Below, in pieces: positions 1 through 5,332 of a stretch of DNA of 17,299 nucleotides; position 1 is the first letter of the stretch, and each line of letters opens with the position of its first letter. The DNA comes from Actinomycetes bacterium (GTDB lineage: Bacteria; Actinomycetota; Acidimicrobiia; Acidimicrobiales; RAAP-2), in assembly GCA_021802025.1 (NCBI GenBank), contig JAKABC010000016.1:1-17299 (forward strand), read 5' to 3'. A model generated the notes under the pieces. The model searched no databases, was not told the origin of the DNA, and was given only the letters and a program-made list of their open reading frames with translations. A program made the position numbers and the translations under genes.

Positions 1-527
1 TCGAGGTGGTGGGGGACTCTCACCCAGAGGGCCGAGTCGGCCGACCCGGGCGATCCGTCGAGCTGGTCGAAGGTCCGACCCCGGGCGACGCGCACATCGA
101 GGTGCTCGAAGACCGAGCCCGACATCGGACTGTGGAACCGCCGGGGAGGACACGCCTCGGGCGGGGCGACGGCGGGCATGGCGACCCACGCCCCGGCCTG
201 GAGGGTGCCCGCGCCGAGGGCCGCGACGACGGTGAGGACCTCGCGCTCGGCGACGCGGATGGTGGCCCGGCCCTGGGTGACGCGCTGGCCCACGGCGGCC
301 AGGTCGACCGACACGGTCGCCGTCTCGCCCGGCTGGGCGAAGGCCACGTACTGGGCGACGCCGTAGATCGTCGGGCGCGCGGACGCCCGCTCGAGGGCGA
401 CCAGCCCGGCCGCGAGGCCGCACCCGCCGTAGAGGAAGCGTCCGGGGGTGATGAGCCGGTCCACCACCTCGAAGGACCAGGTCGACTCGTCGAGTCGCGC
501 GAGGCCCAAGAACTCCGCCACGTCCAC
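1..527 (-). CDS. acyl-CoA thioesterase-like protein, 3' end cut by the window
   Basis: The reading frame is open from a GTG at 527 to the window edge, giving about 175 residues without a stop. It begins VDVAEFLGL and contains 'ITPGRFLYGGCGLAAGLVA', which resembles the 'RLFGGxxxAQALxAA' segment of TesB-like double-hotdog acyl-CoA thioesterases. A strand pattern 'YVAFAQPGETATVSVDL' and 'GRATIRVAEREVLTVVAALG' follows, typical of the hotdog sheet. The visible end, 'FEHLDVRVARG ... ALWVRVPHHL', fits the start of the second hotdog unit. Such enzymes hydrolyse acyl-CoA to free acid and CoA in the cytoplasm; the substrate cannot be told. The GTG start is supported by TAGCGT placed six bases upstream, implying a leaderless transcript. 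The gene is divergent from the membrane protein gene at 587. The family call is by motif resemblance only. Confidence 0.6.
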   Translation of the reverse strand, partial: MDVAEFLGLARLDESTWSFEVVDRLITPGRFLYGGCGLAAGLVALERASARPTIYGVAQYVAFAQPGETATVSVDLAAVGQRVTQGRATIRVAEREVLTVVAALGAGTLQAGAWVAMPAVAPPEACPPRRFHSPMSGSVFEHLDVRVARGRTFDQLDGSPGSADSALWVRVPHHL

Positions 528-533
528 GGGCGA

Positions 534-539
534 ACGCTA
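534..539 (-). promoter_or_regulatory. -10 element of the thioesterase-like gene
   Basis: TAGCGT on the minus strand, followed by six bases and then the GTG start at 527. A -10 hexamer ending at -7 relative to the start codon places transcription start on the start codon itself (leaderless). No convincing -35 is seen. Confidence 0.5.
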
Positions 540-574
540 CCCGGTGGGCGGTCGGTGGCCCGGTTCTGGGCGGG

Positions 575-580
575 CAGACT
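575..580 (+). promoter_or_regulatory. possible weak -10 element for the gene at 587
   Basis: CAGACT lies six bases before the GTG at 587. It differs from the TAnnnT consensus at the first position, but has the same spacing as the better elements in this window. Confidence 0.3.
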
Positions 581-586
581 GGTGCG

Positions 587-1195
587 GTGCTCGACCCCCG
601 ATTCGTCTACCTCGCCGTCGCGCTCTCGGCGCTCGGGGCGACGGGCTACATCCGCGACACCCTGCGCGGGCTCACCGCGCCCAACCGCGTCACGTGGACC
701 CTCTGGGGCCTCGAGGGTCTGCTGGCCTTCGGGGTGGAGAGCCAGCAGAACGTCGGGCTGGCGAGGTGGATGACCCTGGCCCTCGGGGTGGTCCCGATCG
801 TGGTCGTCGCGGCCTCCTTCCGGGACCGCCGCGCCGTGTGGCGTCTCGGGGCCTTCGACTTCGTGTGCGGGGTCATCTCGGTGGCGGGCATCGTCTTTTG
901 GGCCGTGGTGAACGAGGCGACGGTCGCCATCGTCGCCTTCATCGTCGCCGACCAGGTCGCGGCGCTGCCCACGTTTCGCAAGTCGTGGCGCGCGCCCGAG
1001 TCCGAGACGCACTGGGTCTTCTTCCTCGGCTGCGCCAACTGCGTGATCACCGTGCTGACGCTCAAGGTGTTCACGACGGCCGGCGTCGTGTACCCGGGGG
1101 TCATCGCGGTGAGCGACCTGGTCCTGGCCCTGGTGATCGCGATGCGGCTCGGGCCGCGGTGGCGCTCCTCGCGCACGCTCTCGACGACCCCGTGA
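587..1195 (+). CDS. seven-helix membrane protein, PQ-loop-like, function unknown
   Basis: A 202-residue protein with about seven hydrophobic segments (roughly residues 5-22, 35-52, 61-77, 86-107, 111-129, 142-160 and 167-188). After helix 1 it carries 'TAPNRVTWTLWGLEGLLAF', and further on 'VADQVAALPTFRKSWRAPES'. These recall a widespread uncharacterised family with 'PNRVTWxLW' and 'DxxxxLPTxxKxWxxPE' segments, whose seven-helix layout resembles PQ-loop/SWEET-like proteins. No canonical PQ dipeptide is present, so transport is only a guess. The GTG at 587 is chosen because the protein starts directly before helix 1. The CtaG-like gene begins 16 bases downstream on the same strand, but has its own -10 element. 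Confidence 0.6.
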   Translation: MLDPRFVYLAVALSALGATGYIRDTLRGLTAPNRVTWTLWGLEGLLAFGVESQQNVGLARWMTLALGVVPIVVVAASFRDRRAVWRLGAFDFVCGVISVAGIVFWAVVNEATVAIVAFIVADQVAALPTFRKSWRAPESETHWVFFLGCANCVITVLTLKVFTTAGVVYPGVIAVSDLVLALVIAMRLGPRWRSSRTLSTTP

Positions 1196-1199
1196 CCGC

Positions 1200-1205
1200 T
1201 ACGGT
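1200..1205 (+). promoter_or_regulatory. -10 element of the ctaG-like gene
   Basis: TACGGT lies in the 16-base gap after the preceding stop codon and is followed by six bases and GTG at 1212. It fits a leaderless start and supports the chosen initiation codon. The same hexamer occurs upstream of the cytochrome b operon at 5276-5281. Confidence 0.5.
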
Positions 1206-1211
1206 GACGCC

Positions 1212-2069
1212 GTGGGGACGCTGCTGCCCTTCCACTGGCACGTCGTCACCGCCCTGGTGATCGTCGGGTCCTGGGTCGCGCACCGGCGGGTGGTACCCGA
1301 CGCGCGGCACCGGCGGCGCGCCACCCTCGGACTCGCCGTCCTCGCCGCCGTGGCGCTCTGGCCCCTCGGGGACCTCGCCGCGAGCGTGTCGCTGAGCGTG
1401 GCGACGGCCCAGCGCCTCGTCGTCATCGTGGTCGTGGCGCCCCTCCTCGTGCGCTCGGTGCCCGTCGACCTGGCGGCCCGGCTCACGCGCCCCGCCGCGC
1501 TCGATGACGTCGTGCGGATCGCGGCGAAGCCGGGGGTGGCCCTCGCGTTCGTGACGGTGGTGGGCACGGCCTCGCTCACCTCGCCGGTCGTGGACGCCGG
1601 CGCCGAACACGCCTGGGTGCGGGGCGTGACGATCCTCGTCGACCTCGTGGTCGGGGCCGTCTTCTGGCTCCCGGTGCTCAACGTGGCGCCGGGCACGACG
1701 CGGCTGTCCCCGATGGGTCGTGCCGGCTATCTCTTCGGCGGCTCGGTCCTCGTCACGGCGCTGTCGTTCGTGTGGATCTTCTCGCGCCACCCCCTCTACC
1801 CCGCGCTCCACCACCAAGAGGCGATCCTGCACCTGAGCGCTGTCGCCGACCAGCAGGTGGCGGGCTTCGTCGCGAAGTTCGGCGCGTACGTGCCGCTGTG
1901 GGCGATGGCCTTCCTCATCGTGGCCCGCGCGCGGGAGTCGGGGCTCGAGCCCGAGGAGTCGCCCCTTCACTGGGCGGACGTCGAGCGCGAGCTCGAGCGA
2001 GTCGACCGGCGCGCGCGACGTCGTCGGCCCGGCGACGACCTGGGTACAGTGGGGGGCCCGGGGACGTAG
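1212..2069 (+). CDS. CtaG-like cytochrome c oxidase assembly factor (caa3_CtaG family)
   Basis: A 285-residue multi-pass membrane protein beginning MGTLLPFHWH. The layout fits the caa3_CtaG family: an N-terminal helix, 'WPLGDLAASVSLSVATAQRLVVIVVVAPLLV' in two stretches around residues 50-80, further helices, and a late 'HLSAVADQQVAGFVAKFGAY' segment that matches the 'DQxxAGxxMW' signature region. These proteins are needed to assemble aa3/caa3-type oxidases, probably through CuA/CuB site maturation. The C-terminus is a charged cytoplasmic tail (about residues 238-285) rich in Arg and Glu. The GTG start is set by the TACGGT element six bases upstream. The TAG stop lies inside the tRNA-Ala gene, overlapping it by ten bases. 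The heme A/O synthase genes later in the window agree with an oxidase-assembly role. Confidence 0.75.
   Translation: MGTLLPFHWHVVTALVIVGSWVAHRRVVPDARHRRRATLGLAVLAAVALWPLGDLAASVSLSVATAQRLVVIVVVAPLLVRSVPVDLAARLTRPAALDDVVRIAAKPGVALAFVTVVGTASLTSPVVDAGAEHAWVRGVTILVDLVVGAVFWLPVLNVAPGTTRLSPMGRAGYLFGGSVLVTALSFVWIFSRHPLYPALHHQEAILHLSAVADQQVAGFVAKFGAYVPLWAMAFLIVARARESGLEPEESPLHWADVERELERVDRRARRRRPGDDLGTVGGPGT
2045..2050 (+). promoter_or_regulatory. possible -10 element of tRNA-Ala
   Basis: TACAGT lies nine bases upstream of the mature tRNA 5' end, within the last codons of the ctaG-like gene. Position and sequence fit a tRNA promoter; no clear -35 is visible, and the tRNA may also be read through from upstream. 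Confidence 0.4.
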
Positions 2070-2132
2070 CTCAGTTGGTAGAGCGCGGGCTTTGCAAGCC
2101 TGAGGTCGTGGGTTCGATCCCCATCGTCTCCA
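2060..2132 (+). tRNA. tRNA-Ala (anticodon TGC)
   Basis: A complete cloverleaf can be folded. The acceptor GGGGACG (2060-2066) pairs with CGTCTCC (2125-2131), with one G-T. The D stem is GCTC/GAGC with loop AGTTGGTA. The anticodon stem CGGGC/GCCTG encloses loop TTTGCAA with anticodon TGC (2093-2095). The variable loop is AGGTC, and the T stem GTGGG/CCCAT encloses TTCGATC. The discriminator is A2132, followed by CCG, so the CCA end is not fully encoded and must be added enzymatically. The first ten bases overlap the 3' end of the ctaG-like gene. Confidence 0.95.
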
Positions 2133-2177
2133 CCGGGTGACCCGGGTCGTCTGGTGGACCACGGGGGCGGGCGCGGC

Positions 2178-2206
2178 GGGGACACCCCGGTGCGACCGGT
2201 GTCCCC
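2178..2206 (+). terminator. hairpin terminator downstream of tRNA-Ala
   Basis: GGGGACACC (2178-2186) and GGTGTCCCC (2198-2206) form a perfect 9-bp stem around an 11-base loop that can itself fold through CCGG/CCGG. It lies 45 bases after the tRNA. No T-tract follows, as is common for GC-rich actinobacterial terminators. Confidence 0.55.
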
Positions 2207-2243
2207 CTCCAGCTCTGCGGTGGTGCGTACTTTCGTGTGCGCC

Positions 2244-2768
2244 GTGCGTGCGATACCGGTTGAACCACCGCTCGCGGGCGACGAGGCGCAGACCTTCGTC
2301 GGAGAGCTCGAGCGCGTGCGACGGGTCGTCGCCTATAAGTGCGGCGAGCTCGACGGCGCGGCCCTTGCGACGCGCGTCGGCGCCTCGACGATGACCCTCG
2401 CCGGCCGGCTGCGCCACGTGACCCTCGTGGAGGGCGACGTCGTTCGCCGGCGACTCAGCGGGGAGACCTTCGGTCCACCCTGGGACGACGTCGACTGGGT
2501 CCCCGACCCGGACCGGGAGTGGCGCACCGCGAGCGCGACGGACCCCGAGGAGGTGCGCGAGCAAGGGCGAGGCGGTCGCTTCGTCACGTCGACGTCGGGC
2601 GCGCTCGACGAGGGCGGACTGGACCGGCTCTGTCGCGCGATCGTCTCCCTCGAGGGCGCGTCGCCGTCGCGTTGACGGGTCCTGATCGACCTCATCGAGG
2701 AGTACGCTCGCCACGCCGGGCGCGCCGATCTGCTGCGCGAGGCCGTCGACGGCCCGGTCGGTGAGGCG
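2244..2768 (+). pseudogene. DUF664/DinB-like protein gene interrupted by an in-frame TGA
   Basis: From a GTG at 2244 the frame reads 'VRAIPVEPPLAGDEAQTF', then 'VRRVVAYKCGELD', 'STMTLAGRLRHVTLVEGDVV' and 'GPPWDDVDWVPDPDREW'. This is the usual order in DUF664 mini-DinB proteins (cytoplasmic four-helix bundles, often metal-binding). It meets TGA at 2673-2675. The same frame then resumes the family's C-terminal helix, 'VLIDLIEEYARHAGRADLLRE' split at the stop, up to 'AVDGPVGE' near 2765. The family usually has 'LRWVLvHxIEEYARHxGHADLLRE'. Removing ACG at 2675-2677 restores Arg-Trp-Val-Leu, so a 3-bp insertion split a TGG codon. The expected His residues in 'VLvH' and 'GHAD' are Asp and Arg here, and no stop follows the homology before lepB, both signs of decay. 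TACTTT at 2228-2233 could be its -10. GTGs at 2223 and 2235 are alternative starts. Confidence 0.65.
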
Positions 2769-2795
2769 GCGCTGGCCGAGGGCGTCGAGGTGTCG

Positions 2796-3434
2796 CTAGA
2801 CCCCGCCGATGGCCGAGAGGGGCCAGACGCGCCAGGCCACCTTGCCGATGATCGCCGAGCGCGGCACGAACCCCCAGTACCGGCTGTCGCACGAGGTCGG
2901 CTCGTTGTCGCCGAGCACGAAGTACTGGCCCGGCGGCACGACGATCGGGCTCTGGGGGGCGCCGATCGCGGGCTCGAGCGGGCCCGAGTGGGGCCAGGGC
3001 TGGGCGAGAGGGCGGTAGTTGACGTAGATCGTGTTGCCCTCGGAGTAGAGGGTCTGGCCGGGCAGGCCGATGACGCGCTTGACGAGGTCGGGGGTGGCCT
3101 CGGCGCACTCCTGGGCTACGGCGGGGCTGGCGCGAAAGACGATCACGTCACCGGTGTGGATGGTGCCGAACTCGGCCGCGAGCTTGTCGACGACGATGCC
3201 CTGACCGGGCCACAGCGTCGGCTCCATCGAGCCCGAGGGGATGTAGAAGGTCTGGACGACGTAGGCGCGCACGAGCACCGAGCCCACGGCGACCGCGATC
3301 AAGAGCAGGACCCACGACCGAACCCGACGCCGGGGCCGGGGCCGCGCCCGCTCGGCCTCGCCCCACGGGGTGGCCAGGGGCTCGGCGGCCTCGAGGGGGA
3401 TCGTCGACGGGTCGAGAACCCCCTCGTCACTCAC
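2796..3434 (-). CDS. lepB: signal peptidase I
   Basis: A 212-residue type I signal peptidase (family S26) that removes signal peptides from exported proteins at the outer face of the membrane. A cytoplasmic, Arg/Pro-rich N-terminus (residues 1-40) is followed by one transmembrane helix (about 41-58). Box B 'YIPSGSMEPTL' carries the catalytic serine S69. 'DLVKRVIGLPGQ' carries the general-base lysine K119. The late boxes 'VLGDNEPTSCDSRYWG' (GDN 175-177, SCDSR 181-185) are intact. The single-helix anchor is typical of Gram-positive-type enzymes. The GTG start is supported by TAGCCT six bases upstream. The gene is convergent with the DUF664 pseudogene and lies just downstream of the cytochrome b operon, from which a strong hairpin separates it. 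Confidence 0.95.
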   Translation of the reverse strand: MSDEGVLDPSTIPLEAAEPLATPWGEAERARPRPRRRVRSWVLLLIAVAVGSVLVRAYVVQTFYIPSGSMEPTLWPGQGIVVDKLAAEFGTIHTGDVIVFRASPAVAQECAEATPDLVKRVIGLPGQTLYSEGNTIYVNYRPLAQPWPHSGPLEPAIGAPQSPIVVPPGQYFVLGDNEPTSCDSRYWGFVPRSAIIGKVAWRVWPLSAIGGV

Positions 3435-3440
3435 CGCCCG

Positions 3441-3446
3441 AGGCTA
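3441..3446 (-). promoter_or_regulatory. -10 element of lepB
   Basis: TAGCCT on the minus strand, then six bases and the GTG at 3434, so a leaderless transcript is expected. It abuts the foot of the hairpin at 3448-3486. Confidence 0.5.
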
Positions 3447-3447
3447 G

Positions 3448-3486
3448 CGCCGTGGGGGCGCCCCGCGCGAGGGCGCCCCCACGGCG
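3448..3486 (-). terminator. perfect 16-bp hairpin after the cytochrome b operon
   Basis: Bases 3448-3463 and 3471-3486 are exact reverse complements (16 pairs, nearly all GC), with loop CGCGCGA on the plus strand. On the minus strand it begins two bases after the TAG stop of the last operon gene (3489-3491). There is no U-tract, but stem strength and position fit termination or 3'-end protection. Confidence 0.65.
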
Positions 3487-3488
3487 AT

Positions 3489-4430
3489 CTAGGCGCTCTG
3501 GGTCCGGTAGTGGTCCCGCCAGATCAGGCGGTAGACGCGCGTCCAGCGCGGGATCGAGCGCAGCCCGGGGATGAAGGGGACGAGCAGCAACAGCAACGAC
3601 AGCAGCATCATGATCGCCCACACCAGGACGTCGGCGTTCGTGCTCGACGAGAAGGGCGGGACCTGGTACCAGAAGGTGTAGAGCCACAGCCAGGCCTGGC
3701 CCGGGTAGTTGCCCGTCTCGTTCATCATCCCCCACTGGGTGCCGAGCAGGTGGCGCTGCTGGGCCAGGTCGCCGAGGTACGAGCCGTCGGCGAGGAAGAG
3801 GAGCGGGAGCGTGAAGTTCGAGGTGTAGAAGCCGTTGCGGGTGACCAGGGCCTGGTCGAGCGCGCCCGAGCGGGCCATCTGCTCGAGGGAGTTGATCATC
3901 ACCGGGACCGGGCCGGCCGACGTGGTCGGCACCGAGACCGTCCCGTGGGCGAAGGTCATCTTGGTCGAGGCCTTGGTGTAGGCGTCGACCCAGGCCGTGC
4001 GCTGAGACGCGCCGGCGCCCTTCCACTGGGCGAGGGCCGCGGACAGGGTCGGCGACGGGGGCTGGGACTCGAGGGGGCTGAGGACGAAGTCGCGCACCGT
4101 GTTGACCGGGATCGTCGCGCCGAGCCACTTGGCCAGCGTGAAGGGGCCGAGGTGCTGGCCCGACGAGGCGGTGTTGTAGGGCGCTCCGTACTGGGCGGTG
4201 CCCGAGGTGCCGTTCAGCTCGGCGAGGGCCGTCTGGGCGAAGTCGACCGGCGCCCGGTTCGACCACTGCTGGATCGTGACCTGCGGGTCGTCGGGCGAGC
4301 TGAAGACGACCGCGAGGCCGATCGTGAGGATCGCGACGACGAGGAAGGCGATGGTGCCCTCCTTGATGATGTCGTAGGGACGCTGGGGGCCCGTCCAGGG
4401 GGCGACCGTGACGTCGGGACTGTCGCTCAT
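3489..4430 (-). CDS. cytochrome b operon membrane protein with large central domain, family not recognised
   Basis: A 313-residue protein that contains no cysteine. It has a hydrophilic N-terminus, one helix ('GTIAFLVVAILTIGLAVVF', about residues 25-43), a central region of about 220 residues, then a strong helix ('LVWAIMMLLSLLLLLVPFIPG', about 270-290) and a basic tail 'WTRVYRLIWRDHYR'. The central region is probably outside the cytoplasm and has two aromatic stretches, 'GNYPGQAWLWLYTFWYQVPPF' being the second. The ATG at 4430 overlaps the cytochrome b stop by four bases (ATGA), so the two are probably translationally coupled and made in equal amounts. It occupies the place of cytochrome b6f subunit IV, but the PEWY quinol-site motif, a Rieske Cys-His motif and CxxCH are all absent. 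It is best described as a dedicated partner of the b6-like subunit; its role is unknown. Confidence 0.7.
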   Translation of the reverse strand: MSDSPDVTVAPWTGPQRPYDIIKEGTIAFLVVAILTIGLAVVFSSPDDPQVTIQQWSNRAPVDFAQTALAELNGTSGTAQYGAPYNTASSGQHLGPFTLAKWLGATIPVNTVRDFVLSPLESQPPSPTLSAALAQWKGAGASQRTAWVDAYTKASTKMTFAHGTVSVPTTSAGPVPVMINSLEQMARSGALDQALVTRNGFYTSNFTLPLLFLADGSYLGDLAQQRHLLGTQWGMMNETGNYPGQAWLWLYTFWYQVPPFSSSTNADVLVWAIMMLLSLLLLLVPFIPGLRSIPRWTRVYRLIWRDHYRTQSA

Positions 4431-5050
4431 CGCGCTTCCTCTCTCTCCTCGAAGGGCGGCACGACGCCCTTGGCGCGCACCATCAGGACGTGCACGGCGG
4501 TGAGCACCACCGCCGCCAGGGGCAGCAGCACGATGTGCCACATCAGCATCTGGCCGAAGTTCAAGACGTTGAAGAACGACCCGGCCCCGGTCGAGTTGAT
4601 GCCGTCCTTGGCCTGGGTCGAGATCCACTGGGAGTCGAAGTTGGTCTGGCTGACGTAGCCGGTGAAGGCGGTGGCGATCGACACGAGGAACGTGACCACG
4701 CCCGTGACCCAGGTGAGCGAGCGCCCGCCGCGCCAGGCCGCCATGAAGTACTTGCCCCAGAGGTGGATGACCATCGCGAAGAAGAAGATCTCGACGCTCC
4801 ACAGGTGCAGGGAGTTGACGAAGTGGCCGATCCCCGACGCGTGCCACCACTGCGGGCCCTTCAGGGCCAGGATGAACCCCGAGAGGATCACCACGGCCAG
4901 CGCCGACAGGGTCGTTACCCCGAAGACGTAGATCCACGAGGCCACGTAGGCCGGTTGGGTGTCGGGCAGCATCTTCTCGGGTGGCAGACGGTGCGCCACC
5001 CGGTGGCGCAGCCGCGTCGTCCACTGGCGGTCGATCTCGGTCGAGCTCAC
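4427..5050 (-). CDS. cytochrome b6-like protein (N-terminal cytochrome b domain only)
   Basis: A 207-residue di-heme membrane protein matching the N-terminal half of cytochrome b. Helix 2 has H82 and H96 (13 residues between). Helix 4 has H172 and H187 (14 between), the spacing of cytochrome b6 and Firmicutes-type cytochromes b. 'SLTWVTGVVTFLVSIATAFTGY' (about 111-132) matches the b6 'ELTWVTGV ... TGY' segment. Four helices lie at about 38-62, 80-103, 113-132 and 168-191. Such subunits carry electrons from menaquinol between two b hemes. The usual C-terminal half (helices E-H with PEWY) is absent and replaced by the next gene. The GTG start overlaps the stop of the preceding small gene (GTGA). 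No Rieske or cytochrome c gene lies beside it. Confidence 0.85.
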   Translation of the reverse strand: MSSTEIDRQWTTRLRHRVAHRLPPEKMLPDTQPAYVASWIYVFGVTTLSALAVVILSGFILALKGPQWWHASGIGHFVNSLHLWSVEIFFFAMVIHLWGKYFMAAWRGGRSLTWVTGVVTFLVSIATAFTGYVSQTNFDSQWISTQAKDGINSTGAGSFFNVLNFGQMLMWHIVLLPLAAVVLTAVHVLMVRAKGVVPPFEEREEAR

Positions 5051-5226
5051 TTCGTCTCCTTCTTGTGGCGCCGCCCCGGGAACGGCACGAGCAGCGCCGC
5101 CGCGAAGGTCACCACCATCAGTGCGATGACCGTGAGGTTGGCGTAGGAGATGTTGATCCAGTGCCAGTGGAAGTAGTGGCCCGGTCCATCTAACGACACG
5201 AGTGCCCCGAGCAGAGTCTCGGCCAT
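5047..5226 (-). CDS. small one-helix membrane protein leading the cytochrome b operon
   Basis: A 59-residue protein, MAETLLGALVSLDGPGHYFH and onward, with 'HYFHWHWINISYANLTVI' followed by one helix (about residues 30-50) and a basic end 'PGRRHKKETK', placing the C-terminus inside. Three histidines and several aromatics sit just before the helix. The ATG at 5226 is preferred over the GTG three bases earlier, because GGGAGG (ending 5232) then has a five-base spacer. The stop overlaps the cytochrome b start (GTGA). It may be a small structural or assembly subunit of the b complex, by analogy with small single-helix subunits of b6f/bc1. I do not recognise a named family. Confidence 0.65.
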   Translation of the reverse strand: MAETLLGALVSLDGPGHYFHWHWINISYANLTVIALMVVTFAAALLVPFPGRRHKKETK

Positions 5227-5244
5227 CACGTCCTCCCTTCAGTC

Positions 5245-5266
5245 GTCAACGAGTCTCCTCGTCGAC
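5245..5266 (-). promoter_or_regulatory. stem-loop in the 5' leader of the cytochrome b operon
   Basis: On the minus strand GTCGACGAG-GAGA-CTCGTTGAC forms a nine-pair stem (one G-T) with a GNRA-type tetraloop. It would sit at the very 5' end of a leader of about 43 bases, followed by the ribosome binding site GGGAGGA (5237-5231). It could stabilise the mRNA or control translation; this is inference. Confidence 0.45.
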
Positions 5267-5275
5267 CCGTTAGTC

Positions 5276-5281
5276 ACCGTA
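5276..5281 (-). promoter_or_regulatory. -10 element of the cytochrome b operon
   Basis: TACGGT on the minus strand, the same hexamer as upstream of the ctaG-like gene. A transcript starting about seven bases further on (near 5269) would begin just before the leader stem-loop. No clear -35 is seen, but an imperfect inverted repeat covers that position. Confidence 0.4.
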
Positions 5282-5282
5282 G

Positions 5283-5305
5283 GGACCTTTGGCACAAAGT
5301 GGTCC
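5283..5305 (-). promoter_or_regulatory. imperfect inverted repeat upstream of the cytochrome b operon
   Basis: GGACCTTTG and CAAAGTGGTCC form arms of nine pairs with a two-base bulge and a three-base loop. The repeat lies just upstream of the putative -10 and spans the -35 position. It begins 27 bases after the antiporter stop codon (minus strand), so it is either an operator for the cytochrome b operon or a terminator for the antiporter gene. Confidence 0.4.
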
Positions 5306-5332
5306 ATCCGACCCGGGGTCGAAAGTCCCCAC

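Noticed and set aside
2060..2132. tRNA-Ala as an attachment site for a mobile element
   Set aside because: I see no second copy of the tRNA 3' end in the window and no integrase nearby.
2673..2675. TGA as selenocysteine or a programmed read-through codon in the DUF664 gene
   Set aside because: The family has no selenocysteine at this place, no supporting stem-loop is evident, and a 3-bp insertion into TGG explains it more simply.
3489..4430. A Rieske iron-sulfur or cytochrome c role for the third cytochrome b operon protein
   Set aside because: The protein contains no cysteine, so it can hold neither a Rieske cluster nor a CxxCH heme.
2790..4658. A 622-codon open frame on the plus strand across lepB and the cytochrome b genes
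   Set aside because: It is antisense to three well-supported genes and its translation is the Arg/Gly/Asp/His-rich, low-complexity type expected from shadow frames in GC-rich DNA.
4430..5024. A 511-residue fusion reading of the cytochrome b partner extended upstream
   Set aside because: The extra residues are an out-of-frame reading of the cytochrome b gene; the ATG at 4430 with an ATGA overlap is the natural start.
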